NCBI GenBank assembly: GCA_973895155.1 | Contig: OZ316892.1 | Coordinates: 17,422,001 to 17,486,000 of the forward strand | From: Marsupella aquatica | Lineage: Eukaryota; Marchantiophyta | Direction: 5' to 3' | Length of the DNA stretch: 64,000 nt | The notes under the pieces: model-generated | Told to the model about the DNA's origin: nothing | Databases searched by the model: none | The model's input: the letters and a program-made list of their open reading frames with translations, nothing else | Part shown: piece after piece, positions 23,836 to 34,221 of the stretch | How the letters are laid out: every line of letters begins with the position of its first letter | How positions within the stretch are numbered: position 1 is the stretch's first letter | Translations under genes and position numbers: made by a program

Positions 23836-24161
23836 TGTGGGGAGAAATCAGATCAGGAAGAACACTCCAAACATACACGTGCTCAATAGTTATGTGGTTC
23901 GCCTCAAGGTTGGCTACTTCCACGGGAATACAAAGCTTTATTAACGGTTATGTGTGTACTCAAGCATCACCATAGCTCTCATCTCTTCAAGCTCTCATCT
24001 CTTGCTATATCACTGTGTTCTCTCTTGAGAACTCTCTTGTGTGTGTTCTCACACCACATACAAGTTGAAGAGATAAGGATCAATCTCTTCAACTAGGGTT
24101 TACTCTAACCCTAGTTAACATCCTAACCATAGTTCAACCCAAGACTGAGTTAACCTCTACA
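23836..24161 (-). repeat. Copia 5' LTR
   Basis: 326 bp, same length and ends as the 3' LTR. In element orientation it is the promoter-bearing LTR. It is followed outward by AGTTT, the target-site duplication. Confidence 0.95.
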
Positions 24162-25034
24162 AGTTTGTCCTAAAGCTTAATATCCCAAGCTTGTCGTAAA
24201 ATGTCAGGACTAGAATGGCCCGACTCTAGCAACCAACTCACGGTTCTCACTCAACTGATAGTTTAGCGGTCAAGTGCACTTGGAACTCTACCTCCATGTC
24301 CACTTGGCCTTGCCTCCCCAATGCAAGCTCCCTTGGGAAATTGAACGCAGCATTGTTGATATTTCGGCAGGATTTGGCAAGCAGTTGAGATAGCCTCCGC
24401 AAACCCCTAGAATCCATGGCACCCCAGACCTAGTTGAGCCCAGGAGGATGTAATACTCCTTGGGAGCTTCCAACGTACCCAAGAAGTCCTCCAACGGACT
24501 TTTCATTGGAGAGAGATTGTCGTTTCCGTTTGGCGTTTCCCCTTGGTGTCGCGACCATCGTGGCTCATGACTTGGGCCCGTCCTTGGCCCCCAAGGATAT
24601 ATCATTCCCCTCATATATGCTTTTGGCAACCTTTCACCCCAGGACCAACTTTATTTTGGTTCCCATATTTTGGCCCCCTACCTAGATCCCAACCCGCACG
24701 TCTAGGCATGCCACCAACTGACTATGCCCATAACTTTCTAGTTAGGCGTTTGTAGACGGAGTGCCTTAGCCCGTTGTGATCGGGCCAACCCAGTACTCAT
24801 GCCTAGGCCCTCAGACGCATCGTTGATTGGGTTTCCCGAGTGGCCAAACCTGGGCCGGGCATATCTCGTGTCCCAAGCGTCCATTGTGCATGAAGTAAAC
24901 TCTGTTAACCTTGGGCCCAAGAGGAGTTGTCACTCAAGCCCTCAGAACTCAAAGTCCGCTTGTGGGGCCAAACAATTGACCTTGAGTCCGGCCCTTTCTC
25001 ATGACCCAACTTTTAGGATTTACTCTTAGGTCTA
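24162..25034. other. Older repetitive DNA hosting the copia insertion (right side)
   Basis: Continues the host sequence interrupted at 18127. No gene or domain was recognised in either strand. It adjoins the TRIM-like element. Confidence 0.4.
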
Positions 25035-25038
25035 GAGT

Positions 25039-26408
25039 TACGACTATATTGTAGTTAAGGCTAACCTTAGTCGCAGACTTGGTTAGGTTAGTCATGTTGT
25101 GCACACTCTATAACCAAGTGGTGTTTGCTTGGAGAGTGGGAACTCAGGCTCATTGTTTTGGAGCTAGTTGAGAGATAGAGAGAGCTTGCGCTGTGGATGC
25201 TTGGTATGGCTGGTCGGCCTAGAGTGCAGTAAAGTTTGTGTGTGTTCCCGTCGACGTAACCTCATGAGGAGGTAAACCACATATCTCTTTGTGTCAACTC
25301 TTGTGCGTTGGATGGTTCATGGGCTTGCCGTTGTGATTGTTGTCTATGCTTAACAATTGGTATCAGAGCATGCCTGGGAGGTGACAAGGTATTTTCGTGA
25401 CGGTGTTTCCAGCGTTCATTGTCGGTGTTGCATTCGGAGTTTCATTGCATGAAACTCCAATGTGTGTGGTTGAGCAGATAGATTAGTGAGAGGGCTTAGG
25501 GCTTGCTATCGGTGTATAGAACTCACTGGTTGGTATCCGTGGTACAGAGGAAACAGAGTTTGCGTCATTCTAAAGTTTTTTGAGGGGAGAGACCAGAGTT
25601 TGTGTTTTCAACGGTGTGAGCTTTGCGGCGCATGAGGCGTTGCATGTTGTAGCTCAAGTTGACGGTTGAAGTAAGCTGATCATTTCGGTAGCTGAGTTGC
25701 TGCCGAGTGGTTACCAAGTGCGTCATGACGATTGAAAGAGGAGTTCAGGTTTTTTCACAGGCTATGGAGCTTGTTCCCATCTGAACCAGGTTTCTCGCCG
25801 TGACGTCCAACTTGGAGGGAGAAACGTGAAGTGCTAGGGCTCAACGGTGTGATCGTGGCAAAACGGTCATCTTGAGTCCGGGATTGGCACTTGACATGGA
25901 GTGACTGTGACACGGTGCAAGGGTTTTTCTTTGCTGAGCTTGCAGACTATGCCGGAAAAATTTGGCAACTTTTCCCGTCAGTGGTCATCAGTTTTACTCC
26001 TGGAATCGGTGGCGGCAAGATGTGTAAGCAACATTTTTTCCTTAAAACGGCATTTTTTTTGGGGTTACTTTAGGGCAAATTTTTTCATGTGTACGACTAT
26101 ACCATAGTTAAGGCTAACCTTAGTCGCAGACTTGGTTATGTTAGTCATGTTGTGCACACTCTATAACCAAGCGGTGTTTGCTTGGAGAGTGGGAACTCAG
26201 GCTCATTGTTACGGAGCTAGTTGAGAGATAGAGAGAGCTTGCACTGTGGATGTTTGGTATGGCCGGTTGGCCTAGAGTGCAGTAAAGCTCGTGTGTGTTC
26301 CCGTGGACGTAACCTCATGAGGAGGTGAACCACGTATCTCTTTGTGTTGATTCTTCTGCGTTGGATGGTTCATGGGCTTGTCGTTGCGATTGTCGTCTAT
26401 GCTCAACA
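25039..26408 (+). mobile_element. TRIM-like short LTR retroelement
   Basis: Two direct repeats, 25039-25355 and 26092-26408, are both 317 bp from TACGACTAT to the terminal AACA and similar throughout. Immediately after the left repeat, ATTGGTATCAGAGC (25356-25369) is an initiator-Met tRNA primer binding site. The internal region is only about 730 bp and has no coding potential. That is the plan of a terminal-repeat retrotransposon in miniature or a deletion derivative. The true 5' LTR edge may lie a few bases further left, and no target-site duplication was found. Confidence 0.85.
25358..25369 (+). other. TRIM primer binding site
   Basis: TGGTATCAGAGC, complementary to the initiator Met tRNA 3' end, two bases after the left LTR. 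Confidence 0.9.
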
Positions 26409-27314
26409 CCGACCAGCCCCCAGCTAGTCTAAGTCCTTAGTGTGCATCCCCAACTTAGTGTTTTGCCTTCGCCAGTGCAACGCCCCATTGCCCACAAGTC
26501 TCCCCATGCTAAGTCCTCCCCGGATGACCATTCCGGGCTTGGACCATAGAGGAGCTCAGCGTCATAGTCAGCGACATTGGAACTAAGTGTTAAGGTAATC
26601 GAGTTTTATGACTTAAGTTAACAAAAAAATGCACACCTTTTTACAGTTGAAGAGAGGAATAGTACTTTTGAGGTCACAAGCACATTCATTTGTATGTATT
26701 ACCCAATGTACCTTTATAGGTACAGTAATTTGTGATTCAAAGAGAAGTACGCTAACTTTGTTCACTTTTAATTTTTTGCTCTATTTGGAGGCACTCTCTA
26801 TTTAGATGACATCTGATGATTCATACACTGTAAACATTATAAACGATATAACCAATGTACATCTAACTTGCAATGTACCAATAATTAAAATCCTAGTTGC
26901 CTGGTTGAAGGGTCGAACCTTCTTATGCAAGTGAGGAAGAATGCCCTCTAAATGTTAAATAAGGTATAGGGAACCTAGTAACAACTAAGGAAATAAAATA
27001 ATTAATGGGGCTGGCAGAAAGGGTACTACCAAATTCTAAGTAGTACCTAGCAAAATCGCAGGTTATCCCAAATTAACATAAAACTACATTGCAAAGCAAT
27101 TTGAATAAGACAAGATAGCCAGATAGTGTTCCCTCCATATAGCCGCCTCACAAAAAGTGTCTTTGTACCATGAACTTGTACTTTTTTTTGGTTATTATTT
27201 GAAATCATTATCTTGCATGTGCTGTACTTCTACTCTAAGACTTGGATTTTATCCACTCGATCTTAACAAATAGTATGCACTAGCCAAATAAATTAGATCA
27301 CTTACACATCACTT
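26409..27314. other. Intergenic DNA
   Basis: AT-rich, no gene or repeat unit recognised. Confidence 0.4.
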
Positions 27315-27660
27315 GGGGGGGTGGGGGGTTCACAATATGGACGGTCATACATCGCATGCAACGTTTTAGGGTTTGACCTCCTTATTTATAAGTGAAATTA
27401 TTTTTTTGCAAAGCCCTTTCTTTTTTAATTTTTTGTCATTTTTTACTAAAATAACCCCCTAAAAACTTTAAAGAAAGTATTCATTACAATTAAATAGGCC
27501 TATGTGTTCTTTAAAGCCGACCAGTCAATAAAACATGCCCCATATGTTCTTCCACAAAATTTTGGAAGTCTTCCGCCACTCCCATTTTAATGGTCCTACA
27601 TTTCGTCGCACGAGATGTGCCACTTCCATGGAAGTGACCCTCCAAGCACATCATTACAAA
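27315..27660. repeat. Dispersed repeat B, copy 1
   Basis: About 340 bp that align with 31943-32395. Shared blocks in the same order are a G run, GGTCATACAT, TTTAGGGTTTGACC, AAAGCCGACCAGTCAATAAA and GATGTGCCACTTCC. The two copies differ by substitutions and by small insertions in the AT-rich middle of copy 2. Type unknown; no coding capacity. Confidence 0.75.
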
Positions 27661-27795
27661 ACCAAAAATGAAACACATACTTTCCAAGATGAGCATGCTA
27701 TATTGAAAGCTTTAGAAATACAAAATTATAAGAACTACTATAATTGAACCTCACGTTATTGAAAGTGAACTTTTGGTATTAACATATATTTAAGG

Positions 27796-28908
27796 ATGTG
27801 GGCCACCCCGGCTAAGCACTCCGCCGGGGACATTCTACAATTGAATAGAAGATGGGGACAACAGGGGACGGAAATTGACTGGAGGGACCATTGGAAAAAG
27901 CTTTGGGGAGGATGGGCCCTTATGAAGGTTTGATTATTTACATGGCGTCTTCCAAAGCATAGTTTCTTCAACAACAATCGAGCAAACAAGTGGGGGATGA
28001 ATAATGGTCTTTGCAAAAGATGCAATTGCAACATTGAGAACACAGAACACCTATTTTACAGCTGTAGCAAAGTGAGGAACTGGTGGCTTGAGATAAAGAT
28101 ATTGCTGAACCACATGGTGACCCTGAACCCGCTACAAAACTCTTTGTTTTGATCCATGTATGGACTCTGCTTTGATGTGGGCTCTGATTGGAACCATGCA
28201 ACAAAATGTGGAAAGAGAGGAATGCAATGGTGTATTCGCATTTTTTAGGCTTCCTCCCAAGTTGGGTCACTCTCAGGAAAACTAGTGATCACCACAAAGC
28301 CATGCTGGTGATTAGCTGCTCCAGTTAGAAATCTCGTCAGCTGGAGTGAAGCATCAGGGAACTAGAACTCATTGAGGAACTCATATTGAGACCTTGGACC
28401 ACTTTAGACGTACCTGGTGCTATGAATAGTTACTAGAGTATGACTAGCAAGCCTACACAACAAAATAACAAACACTTCTCTTCTCAACACAAGTATGATC
28501 ATTGGAAAAGGGCACAAGACAGACAGAGTCACATCCTCTATGGTGTGAGACATAGTAAGAATCATCTTTTCAGGACACAATATGGAGTCCAACAGGATGG
28601 GTACCAGGGACCTAACAAGACTGAGAACCGGTCTAGATTGAGGTCATCTGACTTCTCACTCTCTCTCTCTCAGGGGCAGTGTGAGGTTTGTTGCAATCAG
28701 AGTAGTAGCTGTGGTACTTTTTGTTCCTTCTTGGGGATTTGTAGCAATCGTTGTTTTCAGGCCCAGAGGGAGATCCGTTGGCCTCACTGCTGCTGGCCGG
28801 ATTGAGTTGTCCCCGGTGTTGTGTTCATTCTGGCTTGGGTGGTTGTTGCCCCGTGCCTGCTATAAAGCGCCCTCCTTTATTTTATTATACTTTAGAAAAA
28901 AAAAAACA
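27796..28908 (+). mobile_element. LINE 3' fragment with zf-RVT and A-rich tail
   Basis: From 27796 the plus strand encodes a plant LINE C-terminus interrupted by stops. WGGWALMKV, a stop, then LFTWRLPKHSFFNNN, then C-x2-C and NTEHLFYSC give the zf-RVT pattern. Non-coding 3' sequence follows and ends in an A run at 28898-28908. The reverse transcriptase core is absent. It resembles the fragment at 9.8-11.3 kb in domain but not closely in nucleotides. Confidence 0.75.
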
Positions 28909-30012
28909 TCTAGAGCATCTAGAAAATTCTTGAACTGATATATGTAGATAGTATAAATAAACCTAAGTCCCTTCAGTTTGAATTCCAAAAGACTTGCACT
29001 TCATGTATCAGTACTTATAGTTGTCACAATTCCTTTCGCACTCTGGAAATGGCCAAGAGTTGTTTTCATGGCAAAAAGCCTTCCACATTGAATATCCAAT
29101 TTCCTGAACCATTTTTGAAAACCCCAGATGCACATATAGATAAGCCTCTTGCAGAATAATTGCAGGAAAGATATTCAGCCAGTGACTATGATGTTTTGCT
29201 GGTCATCTTTCTTATGTAAGTCAAATGCTGGTTTACAAATAATGAATATCTCAAGATTTAATAGTGGCCTTATGGTGGGCTTAAGGTGCATTTAGTTGAC
29301 TTTTTCTAGCAAGAAACTGGCATTATCCTTGAATTTTGGAAATCAAATGTGTATATGGAGGCCTTATAAAGCGGCCCTAGTAGTGATGCAAGATCCATGT
29401 AAGGCACTGAAAAATGGATTGAGAGCAAAGTAGAAGGGTATCAAAGGCTGGAAGCTAAAGCAGGTCAGGCTGTGGGATCACTTACCCAAGACAAATGCAA
29501 AGGAAATTGTGTTCTCTTGGGTAGGTGATTCCCGACATTAACTTTCAACCATGAACTAAAACTAAAATAGCCAATGGACCACAACTTACCTAGTAGAATT
29601 GTTACAAAATGGTAATAGTGTAGATCAGAGGTTGCTCAGTGCCTACATGAAGAGGAGACAAATCAGGAGCTTGAAGGGGCCTAAGGAGATTGGGCGGGGA
29701 GGGGGATTAGGTAGGGGGTGGGAGCGGTCTGGTTTGTCATTTGAATTTGCAGTGCTGCTTATCTAGATGCTATTGCATATGAGAAATACTCCTTTTCCCC
29801 AGCTGGGTGGGTAATTAAAATGACAGGTGGAAAAGGGTTTGGCTGAACTAAGTGATCTGTATAAATGGCTTAAACATGGCAATTAACTAGGCCCCCACCT
29901 AAAAACACCATGAGTCAACCTGGGAGATTGAACAACTCTTCTTACCAAGACATTGTCTTTCTTTCTTGATATGTATAGACATTGTCTTTTTTGAATTACA
30001 GACTATAATAAC
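28909..30012. other. Intergenic DNA
   Basis: No gene, LTR or clear repeat was recognised. Confidence 0.4.
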
Positions 30013-30265
30013 ATGTTGCGCCACTTTTTACAATGGGTCATCATTCAAATTTGCAGTGTCCAAAAAAAGTTGATACTATCAAAGAGAAAGAAGAAAAGCT
30101 ATATTAAATTTAGTGTGCACCAAGAAGGGAATCAAGTGCTTTCCAAACAAGAGGGGAATCAAATGGGACACAAAAGAAGAGGGAGCAAATACACGAGCAT
30201 TAAGGAGGTTCCTGATCCATACACAAGAAGTACTCTTTTGTACATAATGAATATGATACTTTGTC
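30013..30265. repeat. Dispersed repeat A, copy 2
   Basis: Matches 6108-6405 in order (GTCATCATTCAAATTTGCAG, GGGAATCAAATGGGACA, ACACGAGCATTAAGGA). A short third copy of the opening block lies at 30594-30640. Confidence 0.6.
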
Positions 30266-31085
30266 CAAATGACTAGAGTATTGCAGGTACTACAATGCAT
30301 AATATAATAATGATAGTAATTTAATTTAAATAGGTTAATTAAACACAATAGGTTAGATGATAAGGAGGATATGGTAATCTTATTAAAGGAATTTTAATTC
30401 ATCCTGCGCATGCACGGATAACAAGGAGGGGTGAGGCATCTTTGATGCTCTATCCCCCCTTTGGTGTGTTGGTCTTCCCCTTGCGCCTCAGTATTCACCC
30501 TTTTATTCACCCTCAACCACAAGCTCTACCCGAACTAGCACAACAATATATTATTAAAAACTACAATACACTTTCTCACCAATTTATGGCATGGTCGTCA
30601 TTCAAAATTGTCTGGCTGTTTTGGGCGAAGAAATCAAAATACAAAAAAGGCCAGGGTTTATCAACAAAAAACAAACATGTCGCCCGTTGGATGCAGGCCA
30701 TGGGGACCGATCCCTGACTCTCTCCGCCCCGACTGCCTCCGACATTCGCCTCCCTCCACCCTAACAACCCCAACTCCCCTCGCCCTCCCAACTACCTCCC
30801 ATCGCAACTCCCCTTGCAATTCTCCTCCCTCCTCCCTAGCGCCCTACCTCGAGGCAAGGCAAGGAAACTCCCTCAACTTCCCTCCCAACTTGCCCTCGCC
30901 CCTTGCACCACCTCCCTCCTCACACAAAACTACTTTTCGGAGTGCCCTCGCGAATGGCTGGGAGGGACCACCCCGGGTCTCAGGTCCAGGAGCACCCAAC
31001 TTGGACAGTGTCAAGTGAGCCATCCCCACCCCTAACTCAACCACTTGCCTTGGTTCCAACTCCCAATCGCGCCCTTAATTGTTGT
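30266..31085. other. Intergenic DNA, C-rich in part
   Basis: The segment at 30700-31060 is CCTCCC-rich and yields several spurious open frames. There is no family resemblance. Confidence 0.4.
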
Positions 31086-31268
31086 TATGTCTTGTCACTT
31101 GGTTCTGCACAACAACATCGTTTACTTAATGACTTCTTTCACCTCAACAGCAGTCTTTACTGAACAATGTCTTTTACTTGGCGACATCTTCTGGTTAACG
31201 ACAGATGTTACATCAACAACATCTTCTACTAATAAACATTTTTGTATTTAATAACATCTATTACTTCA
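31086..31268 (+). repeat. Satellite remnant (GACATCTT family), part 1
   Basis: Degenerate AACGACATCTT and AACAACATCTTTTACTT units, same family as the 35-bp satellite at 9-12 kb. It is interrupted by the LTR-like sequence that follows. Confidence 0.65.
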
Positions 31269-31430
31269 CTCTTAAGTATTGCTCTTAGTCTGTGACTCAT
31301 AGGTTACGACAACTAGGCTAATCATAGTTAGGAACTTAATTGAGGTTAGATTAGTTGTGTGTGACCTTGCATATACCAGGGCAAATATATAAGCCACTAG
31401 TGTATGATGCTTGCTCATTGTGACAAAGCC

Positions 31431-31483
<53 letters not shown>

Positions 31484-31659
31484 CTTGGTTTGTTGAGACT
31501 CCATACTATTGACATGTCTACTCTTAAGAATTTTTTTTGTGTTCGTGTGGATGTAACCTTAGTTGACAAATAAGTGAACCATATATATTGATTGTATTGA
31601 CTATGTGTGCATGGGATGATTCTTGATCTTATCATTGAAAATGACGTCATAGTTTAACA
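31269..31659 (+). mobile_element. Solo-LTR-like sequence with (GA)n
   Basis: Resembles the TRIM-like LTR at 25.0/26.1 kb in collinear landmarks: GGTTACGACAACTA, GTTAGATTAGTTGTG, GCTTGCTCATTG, a GAGAGA run, TGGATGTAACCTTA, GTGAACCATATAT and a TTTAACA end. No partner LTR or primer binding site was seen nearby. TTCAC occurs on both sides (31264-31268 and 31660-31664) and may be a 5-bp target-site duplication. It splits a satellite block. Confidence 0.6.
31435..31481. repeat. (GA)n microsatellite
   Basis: About 47 bp of uninterrupted GA inside the LTR-like sequence. The related LTRs at 25 and 26 kb have only GAGATAGAGAGAG at this point, so it expanded here. Confidence 0.95.
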
Positions 31660-31925
31660 TTCACAACATGTGTTACTAACAACATCCCTTTACTTATTGA
31701 CATCTTTTTACTTAACAACACCTTTGCTGCCACGACATCTTTGCACTTAACAACAACTTTGAGATCTAACAACATCTTTTAACTTAACATCTTTTTAATT
31801 CCGTGACATCTTTGAGATAATAACATGATCTTTGACATAACGACATCTTTGGCAACACAACACCTTTTTACTTAACAACATCTTTTATGGAACAACATCT
31901 TTTGTGCAACACGCAGGTATTGAGC
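31660..31925 (+). repeat. Satellite remnant (GACATCTT family), part 2
   Basis: Many AACAACATCTTTT units, ending TTTTGTGCAACACGCAGGTATTGAGCTAGT at 31898-31926. This is the same terminal motif as at 9572 and, inverted, at 11433. It shows that the terminal motif belongs to the repeat family. Confidence 0.8.
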
Positions 31926-31942
31926 TAGTAGGCTCATAATCT

Positions 31943-32400
31943 CGGGGGGGGGCGGGGTCACTATATGGAGGGTCATACATTGCGTGCGACGGTTTAGGGT
32001 TTGACCCCCTAACTTATAAGTGAATTTTTTTGCAAAACTCTTTTTTTCTTTAAATTTTGTCATTTTTTATTACAAAAGTATTGATTCATTTTAATTCTAT
32101 TCATTAAAAGTGAATTATTATTCATTTTTAAATTCACCCCTATAGTATTAGAATTTTTTAATTTCTATTATTAAAAGTGAATTAGTATTCAATTTAATAA
32201 TTCACCCTTATAGTATTTTTTACAATTAAATAGACATATGTGTTCCTTAAAGCCGACCAGTCAATAAAACATGCCCCTATGTGTTTGTCCACAAAACTTT
32301 GAAAGTATTCCACCACACCCGTTTAAATGGCCATATATCGTTTAAATGACCTTATATTTTGTTGCACGTGATGTGCCACTTCCGTAGAAGTGACCCCAAG
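31943..32400. repeat. Dispersed repeat B, copy 2
   Basis: Counterpart of 27315-27660. An AT-rich insertion with internal TATTCATTTTTAAATTCACCC-like duplications lies in the middle. Confidence 0.75.
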
Positions 32401-33233
32401 TCATAATAAAGCTTCGGGTAAAGCTTTCAAGAAGATAATGTCTTATTTATAAGGAAGGATAAGTTGTGCAAGTTGGACACAAGATTCTAGGAGCTCTCTC
32501 TATGTCAAGACATATGGACCTATAGTATTTATGACATAGCAAGACACTAACACCAGTTCTTAGTTATCACAGGTCAATGTGGTTTGAGGTGCCCATAACA
32601 ATTGGATGTGAGTGTTGGTTTTGACACAACTAGGCACCTGACAGTTGGGCATAGAGTTTGACCACACTCTTGGTTAGAATAGATGTCAGTCATTCTCCTG
32701 ATGTCATATATCTTTCAATCTTTTGTGGGCTAAGAATTTGAACATGAACCTACAGTAGTTAGACAAGAGATGTCTCAGTTTCTGCATGTCAAGCAAAACT
32801 CTGTTATGGGCTAAGAGTTTGAACATGAACCTACTCAGACAGGACAATCCTTGATTACCCCCTAGCAATACTCTATCTTGTTTGAATGCAAGGCAATGCA
32901 CCTAATGCCACCCTTAAACTTGCAAGCTGTCATCACCATCACAAATGTCTCTTTGGACAATAACAACCTGAGAATTGGATCGCACTGAAAGATTTTTGGA
33001 TTGGTCCCACTAAGTAAAATTCTCTTTTTCAGAATTAGTACGTATCAAAACAATTAGAGGGGTAACATGTAGTAAGAGCATCTTCACTCGTTTGGTGACC
33101 AAGTCTCCCCAAATTATATAGATTGAGGTGTTTGTTACAAGAATTAAACTAGCCCTACAAGCTTATCTCCATTCCCCAAATCCTGTGTTTGTACCTTTAG
33201 ATTGATCTTCGTCCTGTCACTTCCTCCATTGCA
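32401..33233. other. Intergenic DNA
   Basis: No gene recognised. GGGCTAAGAGTTTGAACATGA is duplicated 80 bp apart near 32730 and 32810. Confidence 0.4.
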
Positions 33234-33242
33234 TCAATGGAG

Positions 33243-34212
33243 ACCCTGAGTTAAATCTACGTCAAGTTAATGCTCCCCCACTTTCACGGGGCGCCGTACA
33301 CTGCCCGTCCCAGTCCACAATGTTGCTGCCCGCTCCGGGCCAAGTTTGGCAGAACATAAACCAATACTCTGAGATTTAACTCATGCGCTCCGGCCCGATC
33401 AACTCTGCGCCATCGACTTCAGGTTAATGTTTTGGCACCCAAAACTTTTTGTCGGCCACTCCGGCCCGATTGACTTTGTGCCATCAACTTTTTGGAAAGA
33501 AGTGTTGCCAAAACATAAACCACCACTCCATAGAGAATAAGTATTTGGCACAACATAAACTAAGACTCTATCAATCATGACTCTCAACCAAAGTATTAGG
33601 CTCCCCTTGAAGACTTAGACTCTATTACAAAATAGGTATGACTCCATTGGAAAGAAGTGTTGCCAGAACATAAACCCTGACTCCATCGAGAAGAAGTATT
33701 TGACAAAACATCTACCAAGACTCTAGAATCATGACTCTTAACCAAAATACTAGGTTGTGCCTAAACACTTAGACTCTCGTACCAAACAAGCATGACTCCC
33801 TTGCCAAAACATTAATCACAACTCCATAGAGAATAAGTATTTGGCACAACATAAACCAAGACTCTATAAATCATGACTCTTATTCAAAGTACTACTGTAG
33901 GTTTGTCCTGAACACTTAGACTTTGTTGGAAAGAAGTGTTGCCAGAACATAAACCAAGACTCCACAAGGAAGAAATCGATGACACAAACTTAAGTTGTCG
34001 GGCCGGAGCGAGCGAAAGTGCCAAAACATAAACCCAAAGTCGATGACCCAAAGTTTATTGGGCCGGAGCGCGTGACAAAATGGTAGAGTATTGGTTTATG
34101 TTCTGCCAAACTTGGGCCGGAGCGGGCAACAACATCGGGGACTGGGACGGGCAGTGTACAACACCCTGGGAAAGTGGGGGAACATTAACTTGACGTAGAT
34201 TTAACTCAGGGT
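33243..34212. mobile_element. Non-autonomous Mutator-like element with long terminal inverted repeats
   Basis: A 970-bp element whose ends are long inverted repeats. From each edge inward both read ACCCTGAGTTAAATCTACGT, then CCCCCACTTTC, TACACTGCCCGTCCCAGTCC, GCCCGCTCC, AAGTTTGGCAGAACATAAAC and CGCTCCGGCCC, matching over roughly 200 bp or more with modest divergence. It is flanked by an exact 9-bp direct repeat TCAATGGAG (33234-33242 and 34213-34221). Long TIRs plus 9-bp duplication are the signature of MULEs. The interior holds tandem units with AACATAAACCAAGACTC and ATCATGACTCT. No transposase is encoded. Confidence 0.9.
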
Positions 34213-34221
34213 TCAATGGAG

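Larger units (their letters stand above)
18128..24161 (-). mobile_element. Ty1/copia LTR retrotransposon, full length, disabled
   Basis: A 6,034-bp element transcribed leftward. It has two 326-bp LTRs (TGTGGGG...CTCTACA), a 5-bp target-site duplication AGTTT (18123-18127 and 24162-24166), an initiator-Met tRNA primer binding site next to the right LTR and a purine tract next to the left LTR. Domain order on the minus strand is gag, CCHC-like knuckle, protease, integrase, reverse transcriptase, RNase H, which defines the copia superfamily. The LTRs differ at about 10 of 326 positions, so the insertion is moderately recent. The polyprotein is broken by at least three frameshifts and one stop, and two catalytic or binding motifs are altered; it cannot be autonomous. 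Confidence 0.96.
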
